From positions 1-13,675 of the forward strand of contig JBKEAR010000049.1 of NCBI GenBank assembly GCA_047972425.1: a DNA stretch of 13,675 bases, read 5' to 3'. The translations under genes were made by a program, and so were the position numbers. The DNA is from JBKEAR01 sp047972425. Its GTDB lineage: Bacteria; Pseudomonadota; Alphaproteobacteria; JBKEAR01. Shown one piece after another: positions 1 to 7,862 of this stretch. Within the stretch, counting starts at the first letter, position 1; each line of letters begins with the position of its first letter. The notes under the pieces were generated by a model. That model did not search any database and had not been told where the DNA came from. It saw only the letters and a list, made by a program, of their open reading frames with translations.

Positions 1-747
1 GGCTCTATCGTTGCCTTTGCCTCGGTAGTTGCAGCCTCGGTTGTAACCGGAACCGACGGGGCTTCTTTTGCATTGCTTGCCTTTTTGGCTGCTATGGCCA
101 TAGGCTCGGTATGTGGCTTGGTGAATGGGGCGTTTACTGCCATTGGGGGTATTCCACCATTTATTGCAACATTGGGTATGATGACCATTGCCCGTGGTGC
201 AGCCCAGCTTTATTCGGGTGGCCGCCCTATCGATGCCAGTTCCGATGCTTTTACCAATGTTGCAGGCTCTAATATTTTAGGTATCCCTGGGCTTGTTTGG
301 ATTTACGCTATTGCCATTTTGATTTCGTTTATTTTGCTTAACAAAACAAAATATGGTCGGCATTTATTTGCAATTGGTGGTAATATTAATGCTTCGCGTA
401 TTTGTGGTATTAATGTGGAGCGTACTTTAATTTTAACCTATGTTTATATTGGTGCGCTTTCGGGGCTTTCGGGGGCTATGCTTACATCGCGTACATTTGC
501 GGGTAACCCGGCTTACGGTATTATGTGGGAGCTCGATGCCATTGCGGCAACCGTTATTGGCGGCACATCTTTAGCCGGTGGTAAAGGTAGTGTAATTATG
601 TGTGTAATCGGTGCATTAATCATTGGTGTTATTAATAAAGGCCTTAACGGTTTGGGTGTCGACCCTTACTGGCAGCAAATTGTTAAAGGTGTTATTATTA
701 TTGGTGCGGTACAGTTAGATACTTTAAAAAACCGCAGCTCAAAATAA
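1..747 (+). CDS. Sugar (probably myo-inositol) ABC transporter permease, 5' end missing
   Basis: This is the C-terminal 248 residues of an RbsC/BPD_transp_2-type inner-membrane permease, which forms the channel of a sugar ABC importer. The frame is open from base 1, so the gene begins before the window; a TTG at 73 is only an internal codon. Family permeases are about 320-340 residues, so roughly 80-90 are missing. Visible hallmarks are the IPPFIATLGMMTIARG segment, the GRPI motif, the cytoplasmic loop GRHLFAIGGN and the downstream AATVIGGTSLAGGKGS stretch, with several hydrophobic membrane segments between them. It ends 19 bp before iolD. That position in an inositol operon makes myo-inositol the likely substrate, but this is context; the sequence alone would also fit a ribose or xylose permease. 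The ATPase and binding protein are presumably upstream. Confidence 0.9.
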   Translation, partial: GSIVAFASVVAASVVTGTDGASFALLAFLAAMAIGSVCGLVNGAFTAIGGIPPFIATLGMMTIARGAAQLYSGGRPIDASSDAFTNVAGSNILGIPGLVWIYAIAILISFILLNKTKYGRHLFAIGGNINASRICGINVERTLILTYVYIGALSGLSGAMLTSRTFAGNPAYGIMWELDAIAATVIGGTSLAGGKGSVIMCVIGALIIGVINKGLNGLGVDPYWQQIVKGVIIIGAVQLDTLKNRSSK

Positions 748-766
748 GGGAATCAAGGGGTAAAAA

Positions 767-2635
767 ATGAAAACTATTCGATTAACCGTTGGCCAAGCCT
801 TAATTCAGTTTTTAGATAAACAATATATTAATTTTGACGGCGAAGAAATTAAATATGTAGATTCCGTTGCGGGTATTTTTGGCCATGGTTGCGTTTTGGG
901 CATTGGTGAGGCGTTAGAAGCGACCGATAAACATGAACTGAAATTTTATCGGGTTTCTAACGAACAAGGTGCCGGCCATATGGCCTTAGGTTTTGCCAAG
1001 CAAAGTAATCGCAAACGCATTATGGCAGCCACAAGTTCGGTAGGGCCGGGGGCAATGAATATGGTAACGGCAGCGGCAACCGCCACGGCAAACCGTATAC
1101 CCGTATTATTTTTACCGGGCGATATTTTTGCCACCCGCCAGCCCGACCCTGTATTGCAACAGGTGGAGCAAGAATATGATCATTCTATATCATCAAACGA
1201 TGCTTTTCGCCCTGTAAGCAAATATTGGGACCGGATTAATCGCCCCGAGCAATTAATGACAGCCTGTATTAATGCCATGCGGGTTTTAACCGACCCCGCC
1301 ATGACAGGTGCCGTTACTATTTGTTTACCCCAAGATGTTGCGGCCGAGGCCTATGATTACCCTGTTGAGTTTTTGGCCAAACGTGTGCATTACTTCCAAC
1401 GCCAACCCCTTGCAAGCACAATGGTTGAGCGTATGGCAACAACTATCCGCGGCAAAAAGAAACCGCTTTTGGTTTTGGGTGGCGGGGTTAAATATTCCGA
1501 GGCCGAAAAACAATTTATGGAATTTGCCGAAGCCCATAATATTCCCTTTGTGGAAACCCAAGCAGGTAAATCGGCTATAGGTTGGGATCATCCGCTAAAT
1601 ATGGGTTCTATCGGCACAACTGGCTCACAAGCGGCCAATATTTTAGCCGCCGAAACCGATTGTGTGATTGCTGTGGGTACACGTTTAAACGATTTTCATA
1701 CGGCATCTAAATGGGCGTTTCGCCACCCCGATTTAGATGTTATTGGCATTAATGTTAACCGTATGGATGCCTATAAGCTTAATGGCCTTGCAGCCATTGC
1801 CGATGCCAAAGAAGCTTTATTGGCTTTAAATGACGCATTAGGTGATTATATTGCCCATTATGGCTCAGAATATGCCGAGCTTAAAGAGCAATGGAATTTA
1901 GAGGTGGAGCGCCTTTACGATTTAGGCACAAACGAAGCCGGATTACTCTCGCAAACCCAAGTGATTGGCATGATGAATAGGGGCGGCATAGACGATAATG
2001 CAATCATTGTTACAGCCGCTGGCTCACTACCATCGGATTTAGAGCGTATTTGGCGCTCCCATACCCATAATAGTTACCATGCCGAATATGGTTATTCTTG
2101 TATGGGGTATGAAATCCCCGGAGCTATTGGTGCTAAAATTGCCGAGCCAGATAGGGAAGTTTATGTGATTATTGGCGATGGTACTTACTTGCTTTATCAT
2201 CAAGAGATTGTTATGGCCATTCAAGAGGGCATTAAAATCAATATTGTTTTGCTCGATAACAATGGTTGGCAATGTATTGATAATTTACAAACAGGGCAAG
2301 GTATCCCGCGTTTTGGTTGTCAGTTGCGCTTCCGCAACCCCAAAACCGACCGCTTAGACGGCGAAAATGTGCCTATTGATTTTGCCTTAAATGCGCAATC
2401 TTATGGAGCCGAAAGCTATCGGGCAAAAACCGAGGCCGAACTTAAGCAAGTATTTGAACAAATGAAACAAAGTAATAAAACAGGGCTTGTCGATATAAAA
2501 TGCCCCGCTAAAACCATGACGGACGGTTACGATACTTGGTGGCATGCGGGTGTTCCGGAGGTTTCGGAACATAAGGCGGTGGTCGAGGCTTCTCAAGTGA
2601 TGAAAAAGCATCTGAAAGAGGCCAAAAAATATTAA
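767..2635 (+). CDS. iolD: 3D-(3,5/4)-trihydroxycyclohexane-1,2-dione acylhydrolase (ThDP-dependent)
   Basis: IolD opens the ring of trihydroxycyclohexane-1,2-dione to give 5-deoxy-glucuronate, the third step of inositol catabolism. The 622 residues have the three-domain layout of ThDP enzymes. The N-terminal pyrimidine-binding domain carries the probable catalytic glutamate E66 in SNEQGAGHMA. A central domain spans about residues 210-360. The C-terminal diphosphate-binding domain has GDG at 470-472 followed by NN at 498-499, the classic metal/ThDP motif with its usual spacing. The length is normal for IolD. The ATG at 767 has AAGGGG (755-760) six bases upstream. Acetolactate synthase-like enzymes share the fold, but the FYRVSNEQGAGHMA and DTWWHAGVPEVS segments and the neighbouring iol genes point clearly to IolD. 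It is followed by a 59-bp gap, the longest inside the operon. Confidence 0.97.
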   Translation: MKTIRLTVGQALIQFLDKQYINFDGEEIKYVDSVAGIFGHGCVLGIGEALEATDKHELKFYRVSNEQGAGHMALGFAKQSNRKRIMAATSSVGPGAMNMVTAAATATANRIPVLFLPGDIFATRQPDPVLQQVEQEYDHSISSNDAFRPVSKYWDRINRPEQLMTACINAMRVLTDPAMTGAVTICLPQDVAAEAYDYPVEFLAKRVHYFQRQPLASTMVERMATTIRGKKKPLLVLGGGVKYSEAEKQFMEFAEAHNIPFVETQAGKSAIGWDHPLNMGSIGTTGSQAANILAAETDCVIAVGTRLNDFHTASKWAFRHPDLDVIGINVNRMDAYKLNGLAAIADAKEALLALNDALGDYIAHYGSEYAELKEQWNLEVERLYDLGTNEAGLLSQTQVIGMMNRGGIDDNAIIVTAAGSLPSDLERIWRSHTHNSYHAEYGYSCMGYEIPGAIGAKIAEPDREVYVIIGDGTYLLYHQEIVMAIQEGIKINIVLLDNNGWQCIDNLQTGQGIPRFGCQLRFRNPKTDRLDGENVPIDFALNAQSYGAESYRAKTEAELKQVFEQMKQSNKTGLVDIKCPAKTMTDGYDTWWHAGVPEVSEHKAVVEASQVMKKHLKEAKKY

Positions 2636-2694
2636 AGGTAAATCCATCAATCTTCAAAAAAACAACAAGCAATATAATAATTTAGGAGTTTAAT

Positions 2695-3600
2695 ATGGTA
2701 GACGTAAAATTTGGTATTTCGCCACTCACTTGGACAAATGATGACATGCCAAGTTTGGGCGGGGAAATTCCGCTAGAAACTTGTTTGGCCGAAATGCAAG
2801 AGGCCGGCTTTGTGGGCACAGAATTGGGTACAAAATACCCCCGTGACCCTGCAATTATTATTCCACTTTTAGCAAAATATGGGCTTTCGATTGCATCGGG
2901 CTGGTTTAGCGGTAACTTATTTAATAAGGAAAAAACGGTTAAACAAGAGATTGCGGATTTTCAGTCTCATTTAGAATTGCTCAGCAAGGCCGGTTGCCGT
3001 GCCACTGTTTATGGCGAGGTAAGCAATACTGTGCATGGCAGTATGGATGTACCTTTGTCGAAACGTTACATTGTTAAAAATGATGATGAATGGAAATGGT
3101 ATGGCGAGCGTTTAACCCAATTTTCCGAATATGCGAAAAGCCAAGGCTTAGATGTGGGGTATCACCACCATATGGGCACGGTTGTGCAATCGGTGCAAGA
3201 TATTGATAAACTGATGCAATATTCGGGCGATGCTTTAGGCTTAACGCTCGATACTGGCCATGTTACATTTGCCGGTGGCGACCCTGTGCCTGTGATTGAA
3301 AAACATGCCAAACGCATTGTCCATGTGCATTTTAAAGATGTACGCCCCGAGATACTTAAAAAAGTACATGATGAAGATTTATCCTTTCTTCAGGCGGTGT
3401 TAGAGGGTATTTATACCGTACCGGGCGATGGCTGTATCGATTACCCAAGCGTGTTTAAAAGCCTTAAAAAAATCGGTTATAAAGGTTGGTTATTGGTAGA
3501 GGCCGAGCAAGACCCTAAAAAGGCACACCCATTAACTTATGCCAAGCTTGCCATGAAAAACTTACGCAGCTATGCCGATTTAGTCGGTTATACCTATTAG
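2695..3600 (+). CDS. iolE: 2-keto-myo-inositol (inosose) dehydratase
   Basis: IolE dehydrates 2-keto-myo-inositol to 3D-trihydroxycyclohexane-1,2-dione, the substrate of IolD. The 301-residue protein is a xylose-isomerase-like TIM barrel (AP_endonuc_2 superfamily). It opens with the family-typical VKFGISPLTWTNDDMP. Probable metal and active-site residues are E43 (GTELG), the HHH cluster at 157-159 (GYHHHMGT), D186/H189 (LDTGHV), H210/H212 with D215 (HVHFKDV) and E269 (LLVEAEQDP). Length and motifs match characterised IolE proteins. The start has AGGAG at 2684-2688, six bases before the ATG. A xylose-isomerase-like inosose isomerase (IolI) is the main alternative, but the N-terminal signature and the length favour IolE. 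Confidence 0.97.
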   Translation: MVDVKFGISPLTWTNDDMPSLGGEIPLETCLAEMQEAGFVGTELGTKYPRDPAIIIPLLAKYGLSIASGWFSGNLFNKEKTVKQEIADFQSHLELLSKAGCRATVYGEVSNTVHGSMDVPLSKRYIVKNDDEWKWYGERLTQFSEYAKSQGLDVGYHHHMGTVVQSVQDIDKLMQYSGDALGLTLDTGHVTFAGGDPVPVIEKHAKRIVHVHFKDVRPEILKKVHDEDLSFLQAVLEGIYTVPGDGCIDYPSVFKSLKKIGYKGWLLVEAEQDPKKAHPLTYAKLAMKNLRSYADLVGYTY

Positions 3601-3623
3601 CAAAAATATTTAAGGAGAAAAAA

Positions 3624-4619
3624 ATGAAATTTGCATTATTTGGTGCCGGGCGTATCGGTAAAATCCATGGCGGTAATGTTGTTGCAAGAGCCGATTGCGA
3701 ACTTTTATATGTGGTCGATGTTTATGAGCCTGCAGCTAAAGAATTGGCGGCAAAATACGGTGCAAAGGTTGCCACTGTGGAAGAAGCTTTAGGTGATACT
3801 GCTGTTGATGCCGTTATCATCGGTTCTTCTACCGATACCCATGCCGATTTAATTGAGGCTTCAGCCAAAGCCGGCAAAGCAATCTTTTGCGAAAAACCGA
3901 TTGATTTGGATAGCGCACGTGTTACCCAATGTTTAAAAGTAGTCGATGAATGTGGTGTAGATTTAGCCTTGGGTTTTAACCGCCGTTTTGACCCGAATTT
4001 TCAGGAACTTAAAAGCCAGATGGATCAGGGGCATATTGGCAAATGCGAGCTTGTGGTGCTCACCAGCCGAGACCCCGGTGCACCACCTGTAGAATATATT
4101 AAAGTATCGGGTGGGTTGTTCCGCGATATGATGATCCACGACTTTGATGTTGCCGTTTGGTTGCTTGGCGAAGTTCCGTGCGAGGTCATGGCTTATGGCT
4201 CTTGCCTTGTGAACCCGGAGATTGGCCAAGTGGGCGATATTGATACCGCAATGGTGATGCTGAAAACAAAATCGGGTAAAATTGCCCATATCAATAATAG
4301 CCGTCGTGCGGCCTATGGTTATGATCAGCGCATTGAAGTTCATGGTGAAAAAGGTGCATTACTTGCCGAGAATGTCCCCTTAAATACTGTAAAATATTCA
4401 GGTGCCGATGGTATTGTGACCGCAAAACCCCTTGACTTCTTTTTAGAAAGATATGCCGAGGCCTATAAGCGTGAGCTTAATAATTTTGTGGAGGCGATAA
4501 ATGCCAAACACAAACCGGCACCGGGTGGCTTTGAAGGTAAGGTTGCCTTACTTTTGGCCGATGCCGCTTATAAATCTTATAAAACAGGGCAACCTGTGCA
4601 AATTGAAATAAAAGAATAA
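3624..4619 (+). CDS. iolG: myo-Inositol 2-dehydrogenase (Gfo/Idh/MocA family)
   Basis: This enzyme oxidises myo-inositol to 2-keto-myo-inositol with NAD+, the first committed catabolic step. The 331 residues show an N-terminal Rossmann domain with GAGRIGKIHGGN, then the family motif CEKPIDLD with the conserved Lys at position 91, then the substrate domain with DMMIHDFD, giving the expected catalytic pair D168 and H172. Spacing and length match IolG/Idh. TAAGGAG (3611-3617) lies six bases before the ATG. Lying between iolE and iolA, it is the better candidate of the two dehydrogenases in this operon for the myo-inositol reaction. The family also acts on scyllo- and chiro-inositol and other sugars, so the exact stereo-preference cannot be read from sequence. 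Confidence 0.94.
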   Translation: MKFALFGAGRIGKIHGGNVVARADCELLYVVDVYEPAAKELAAKYGAKVATVEEALGDTAVDAVIIGSSTDTHADLIEASAKAGKAIFCEKPIDLDSARVTQCLKVVDECGVDLALGFNRRFDPNFQELKSQMDQGHIGKCELVVLTSRDPGAPPVEYIKVSGGLFRDMMIHDFDVAVWLLGEVPCEVMAYGSCLVNPEIGQVGDIDTAMVMLKTKSGKIAHINNSRRAAYGYDQRIEVHGEKGALLAENVPLNTVKYSGADGIVTAKPLDFFLERYAEAYKRELNNFVEAINAKHKPAPGGFEGKVALLLADAAYKSYKTGQPVQIEIKE

Positions 4620-4630
4620 AGGTGAGGATA

Positions 4631-6133
4631 ATGGTAAAAAAATTACAAAATTTTGTAAACGGAAAATATGTTGATGTCGATGCCGCTACATGGCGCGATG
4701 TCTATAATCCGGCCTTAGGCGAGGTTATCGCCCAAGTGCCCGATACCCCAATTGCAGATGCCCGTGCAGCCGTAAATGTGGCTAAAGAGGCTTTTAAATC
4801 TTGGTCTAAAGTGAACCCTGCACGCAGAGCCCGCATTTTGTTTCGTTTTCGCGATTTGCTTGAGCAAAATCACGATGAGCTTGGCCGTATTGCTGCAACC
4901 GAGCATGGCAAAACTTTTGATGATGCCAAGGCCGAGGTTGCCCGTGGCATGGAAATTACCGAATTTGCTTGTGGTGCGCCCCATTTATTAAAGGGCGATA
5001 TCAGCTATAATTTGGGTACAGGGGTCGATGGCCATAATTTACGCCAGCCATTAGGTGTGGTTGCGGGTATTGCGCCCTTTAACTTTCCGGCGATGATTCC
5101 TTTATGGATGGCACCAATTGCCATTGTATGTGGTAATACATTTGTGCTTAAACCATCGGGCGAGGTTCCAAGCCTTGCTTTGCGTTTAGGCCAATTGTGG
5201 AAAGATGCCGGATTACCCGATGGTGTATTTAACGTTGTGAATGGTGGGCGTGCAATTGTTACCGAAATTTTAGAAAATAGTGATATCGAGGCTGTGAGCT
5301 TTGTGGGCTCTACCCCTGTGGCCAAAATTGTTTATACCAAAGGTGCCGAGACCGGCAAACGGGTACAAGCTTTAGGTGCAGCCAAAAACCATGCAATTAT
5401 CATGCCCGATGCCGATATGGAATTTACCGCCAATAATATTATGGGGGCGGCTTTTGGCTCGGCTGGTGAACGCTGTATGGCATTACCGATTGCCGTATGT
5501 GTGGGCGATGAAGTTGCCGATAAACTTATTGAGCTTTTGGTACCAAAAATGAAAGCCCTTAAAGTCGGCAAATTCGATGAAGCAGGCGTAGAAATGGGGC
5601 CGCTTATCTCTAAAGGCCATAAAGAAAAGGTCGAGGAATATATTCGTATTGGTGTCGAAGAAGATAAAGCAAAACTCATTGTAGACGGCCGTAATTATAA
5701 AGTAAAAGGCTTAGAAAACGGATTTTTTGTTGGCCCAACCTTATTTGATGGCGTAAAACCCGGCATGGTCACTTATAACGAGGAAATTTTTGGCCCTGTT
5801 TTAGGTATTATGCGGGCAAAAGATTACGATGAAGCCTTAAAATGGGTAAATGACCATGAATATGGTAATGGCTCGGTTATCTTTACCCGCGATGGCAATG
5901 CCGCCCGCTTATTTACCGAAAATGTAAAAGCAGGTATGGTGGGTGTGAATGTGCCTATTCCGGCACCATCGGCATTGTTTAGCTTTGGCGGGTGGAAGGC
6001 ATCGTTATTTGGCGATCATCATATGTATGGTGCCGAGGGCTTCCGCTTTTTCACAAGGTTAAAAACCGTAACAACACGTTGGCCGGCAGGTGTGCCCGCA
6101 GGCGAAAATAGCTTTATTATGCCAACAACATAA
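4631..6133 (+). CDS. iolA: Methylmalonate/malonate-semialdehyde dehydrogenase (CoA-acylating)
   Basis: IolA/MmsA converts malonate semialdehyde, CoA and NAD+ to acetyl-CoA and CO2, the last step of the inositol pathway; the same enzyme handles methylmalonate semialdehyde in valine breakdown. Counting from ATG 4631 (500 residues), N151 sits in APFNFP and the nucleophile C282 in GSAGERCMA. The usual aldehyde-dehydrogenase general-base motif is replaced by GAAKNHAII, as expected for this acylating subfamily. The C-terminal SFGGWKASLFGD and TRLKTVTTRWP segments are also typical. I chose ATG 4631 over the in-frame GTG at 4622 because AAAGGTGAGG (4618-4627) is an ideal ribosome site for the ATG and would overlap a GTG start. 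The gap to iolG is only 11 bp, so translation may be coupled. Confidence 0.96.
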   Translation: MVKKLQNFVNGKYVDVDAATWRDVYNPALGEVIAQVPDTPIADARAAVNVAKEAFKSWSKVNPARRARILFRFRDLLEQNHDELGRIAATEHGKTFDDAKAEVARGMEITEFACGAPHLLKGDISYNLGTGVDGHNLRQPLGVVAGIAPFNFPAMIPLWMAPIAIVCGNTFVLKPSGEVPSLALRLGQLWKDAGLPDGVFNVVNGGRAIVTEILENSDIEAVSFVGSTPVAKIVYTKGAETGKRVQALGAAKNHAIIMPDADMEFTANNIMGAAFGSAGERCMALPIAVCVGDEVADKLIELLVPKMKALKVGKFDEAGVEMGPLISKGHKEKVEEYIRIGVEEDKAKLIVDGRNYKVKGLENGFFVGPTLFDGVKPGMVTYNEEIFGPVLGIMRAKDYDEALKWVNDHEYGNGSVIFTRDGNAARLFTENVKAGMVGVNVPIPAPSALFSFGGWKASLFGDHHMYGAEGFRFFTRLKTVTTRWPAGVPAGENSFIMPTT

Positions 6134-6158
6134 AAAATAATAATAAAGGAATGAGAGT

Positions 6159-6983
6159 ATGAATAAAAGTGCCGAAAGTTTTATTGGCTTACGTGATAGA
6201 ATGATTAAAGAGCGGGCAAATTTAAGCCCACGGCTTGTGCAAATTGCCGATTATGCGATTGAAAACCCCGATGATATGGCGCTTGCCACGGTTGCAACCA
6301 TTGCAAATAATGCGCAAGTCCAGCCTTCGGCACTTATACGCTTTGCCAACCATTTTGGTTTTAGCGGTTTTAGCCAAATGCAAAAAGTGTATAAAGAACG
6401 CTTATTGCGTGTGGGTTTAAATTATAACGAGCGTATCAATTTACTCTCTGCCGATGCCGATGATAAAGGCGATTTTGCTTTAATGAGCGACTTTGTCCAA
6501 GGTTCGGTAACGGCTTTACATTCGCTTACAAGCGAGCTGAATTTGGCCGCTTTTGAAAAAGCGATTGAGATTTTAGCACAGGCGGAAACTATATGGATAG
6601 CAGGGGTTAGGCGGAGCTACCCCATAGCGGCTTATTTTAATTATGCATTAAGCCAATTGGGTAAAAGCAATATTATTTTAGATGGTACAGGCTTTATGAC
6701 CAATGTCCATAGCCGCAATATGCATAGTGGCGATGTAATTTTGGCTATTTCGTTTAAAGATTATGCCAAAGAGGTGCAAGAGATTATGGATAAGGGCAGA
6801 GAGAAAGGTGCAAAAATTGTATCGATTACCGATAGCGTATTTTCGCCCCTTGTTACAAAATCCGATGTTTCGTTAGAAATTCACGAAGTCGAGGTTCATG
6901 CCTTTCGTTCGCTTTCAACATCTATGTGTTTGGCGTTATCGATGGTGGTGGCTTTAGGCAACCATATGCGTACACAGCAATAA
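6159..6983 (+). CDS. RpiR-family transcriptional regulator with SIS domain (probable inositol-operon regulator)
   Basis: This 274-residue protein has the RpiR layout. An N-terminal helix-turn-helix (about residues 15-80, with LATVATIANNAQVQPSALIR and FGFSGFSQMQ) is followed by a sugar-isomerase (SIS) sensing domain (about 125-265, with IWIAGVRRSYPIAAYF and GDVILAISF). RpiR proteins control sugar operons and bind phosphorylated sugars through the SIS domain. RpiR-type IolR proteins are known in several alphaproteobacterial and enterobacterial iol systems, so it is the likely local regulator of this operon. Its effector and operator are not visible here, and the main promoter lies outside the window. 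AAAGGA (6145-6150) precedes the ATG by eight bases. Because it is embedded between iolA and iolB, its expression should rise and fall with the operon. Confidence 0.9.
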   Translation: MNKSAESFIGLRDRMIKERANLSPRLVQIADYAIENPDDMALATVATIANNAQVQPSALIRFANHFGFSGFSQMQKVYKERLLRVGLNYNERINLLSADADDKGDFALMSDFVQGSVTALHSLTSELNLAAFEKAIEILAQAETIWIAGVRRSYPIAAYFNYALSQLGKSNIILDGTGFMTNVHSRNMHSGDVILAISFKDYAKEVQEIMDKGREKGAKIVSITDSVFSPLVTKSDVSLEIHEVEVHAFRSLSTSMCLALSMVVALGNHMRTQQ

Positions 6984-7016
6984 TAAGAATTTAAAACAGA
7001 AAAAAGGGTAAAATAA

Positions 7017-7823
7017 ATGGCACAACATGTCACAGATTTTAGAGAAGGTTTTGCTTATGGCCGTACCGATTTAACAAAAATAGGCGAAGCCGCAGACGAT
7101 ACCGGCATTACAATGGCCGTTGTTAAGTTACACGCAGGCGAAGAATGGGCGTTTACAGCCAAGCGCGAAGTGGCATTATTATTAATGAATGGCCGTACAG
7201 AAATTAGTATTGATGGCCAAGGTACAGTCATGGAGCGCCAATCATTATTCGATGAAAGTGCATCAGCCATTCATGTTTCTAAAGGGGCAAATATTGTGGT
7301 AGAAACATTAACCGATACCGAATTTACCCTTTATGAGATTGAAAATGATACCCAATTTGCGGCACAATTTTTCACCCCCGAAGATGTACCCAATGAGCAT
7401 AGAGGCCAAGGCCAAGTGGGTGGCACATGCTTGCGTTTTGTCCGCACGATATTTGACGGTAAAAATACGGCCAAAGAAGCCAAAATGGTATTGGGCGAAG
7501 TTGTGACTATGCCGGGGCGTTGGTCATCTTATCCGCCGCACCATCATCCGCAGCCCGAAATTTATCATTATCGTTTCACCAAACCCCAAGGTTTTGGTTT
7601 TTCGCAATTGGGCGATGATGCTTTGATGATACGCAATAACGATGTTGTTAAAATCTTTGATGGGCAAGATCATTCGCAAACGGCAGCCCCGGGTTATGGT
7701 ATGTATTACACATGGGTGATACGCCATTTAGATGGCGACCCTTATACTATCCCCGATTTTACCGAGGAGCATCAGTGGACAATGGAAGACGATGCCGATT
7801 TTTGGGTGGCAAAAGAATACTAA
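7017..7823 (+). CDS. iolB: 5-deoxy-glucuronate isomerase
   Basis: IolB isomerises 5-deoxy-glucuronate to 2-deoxy-5-keto-gluconate, linking IolD to the IolC kinase. The 268-residue protein is a double cupin of the KduI/IolB family. The C-terminal cupin carries the metal-binding signature in SYPPHHHPQPEIYHYRF: histidines 175-177, E181 and H184 are candidate ligands, with a later histidine in WVIRHLDGDP. The length is typical for IolB. AAGGG (7004-7008) precedes the ATG by eight bases. KduI is the closest alternative family, but the sequence pattern and neighbours support IolB. Confidence 0.96.
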   Translation: MAQHVTDFREGFAYGRTDLTKIGEAADDTGITMAVVKLHAGEEWAFTAKREVALLLMNGRTEISIDGQGTVMERQSLFDESASAIHVSKGANIVVETLTDTEFTLYEIENDTQFAAQFFTPEDVPNEHRGQGQVGGTCLRFVRTIFDGKNTAKEAKMVLGEVVTMPGRWSSYPPHHHPQPEIYHYRFTKPQGFGFSQLGDDALMIRNNDVVKIFDGQDHSQTAAPGYGMYYTWVIRHLDGDPYTIPDFTEEHQWTMEDDADFWVAKEY

Positions 7824-7862
7824 TAATCATTAATTAATAAATAAAAAATAAAGAGGTTCGTT

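Noticed and set aside
2636..2694. Possible internal promoter before iolE (TATAAT at 2673-2678 in the largest intra-operon gap)
   Set aside because: No -35-like hexamer lies at an acceptable distance; TTCAAA at 2653-2658 is only 14 bases away. The TATAAT is likely chance in AT-rich DNA.
3963..4343. 126-codon minus-strand open frame opposite the inositol dehydrogenase
   Set aside because: It lies wholly inside a well-supported gene, has no recognisable domain or ribosome site, and is explained by codon bias of the plus strand. The same applies to the other minus-strand frames in the operon and in the repeat region.
4622..4630. GTG start for iolA at 4622, giving three extra residues
   Set aside because: These bases overlap the purine-rich ribosome site that is perfectly placed for ATG 4631, and the extra residues are not typical of the family.
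7824..7862. Small inverted repeat (TTAATTAA-type) between iolB and iolC as a terminator or operator
   Set aside because: It is a short A/T-only palindrome with no stable stem and no T-tract. Such palindromes are expected by chance in these spacers.
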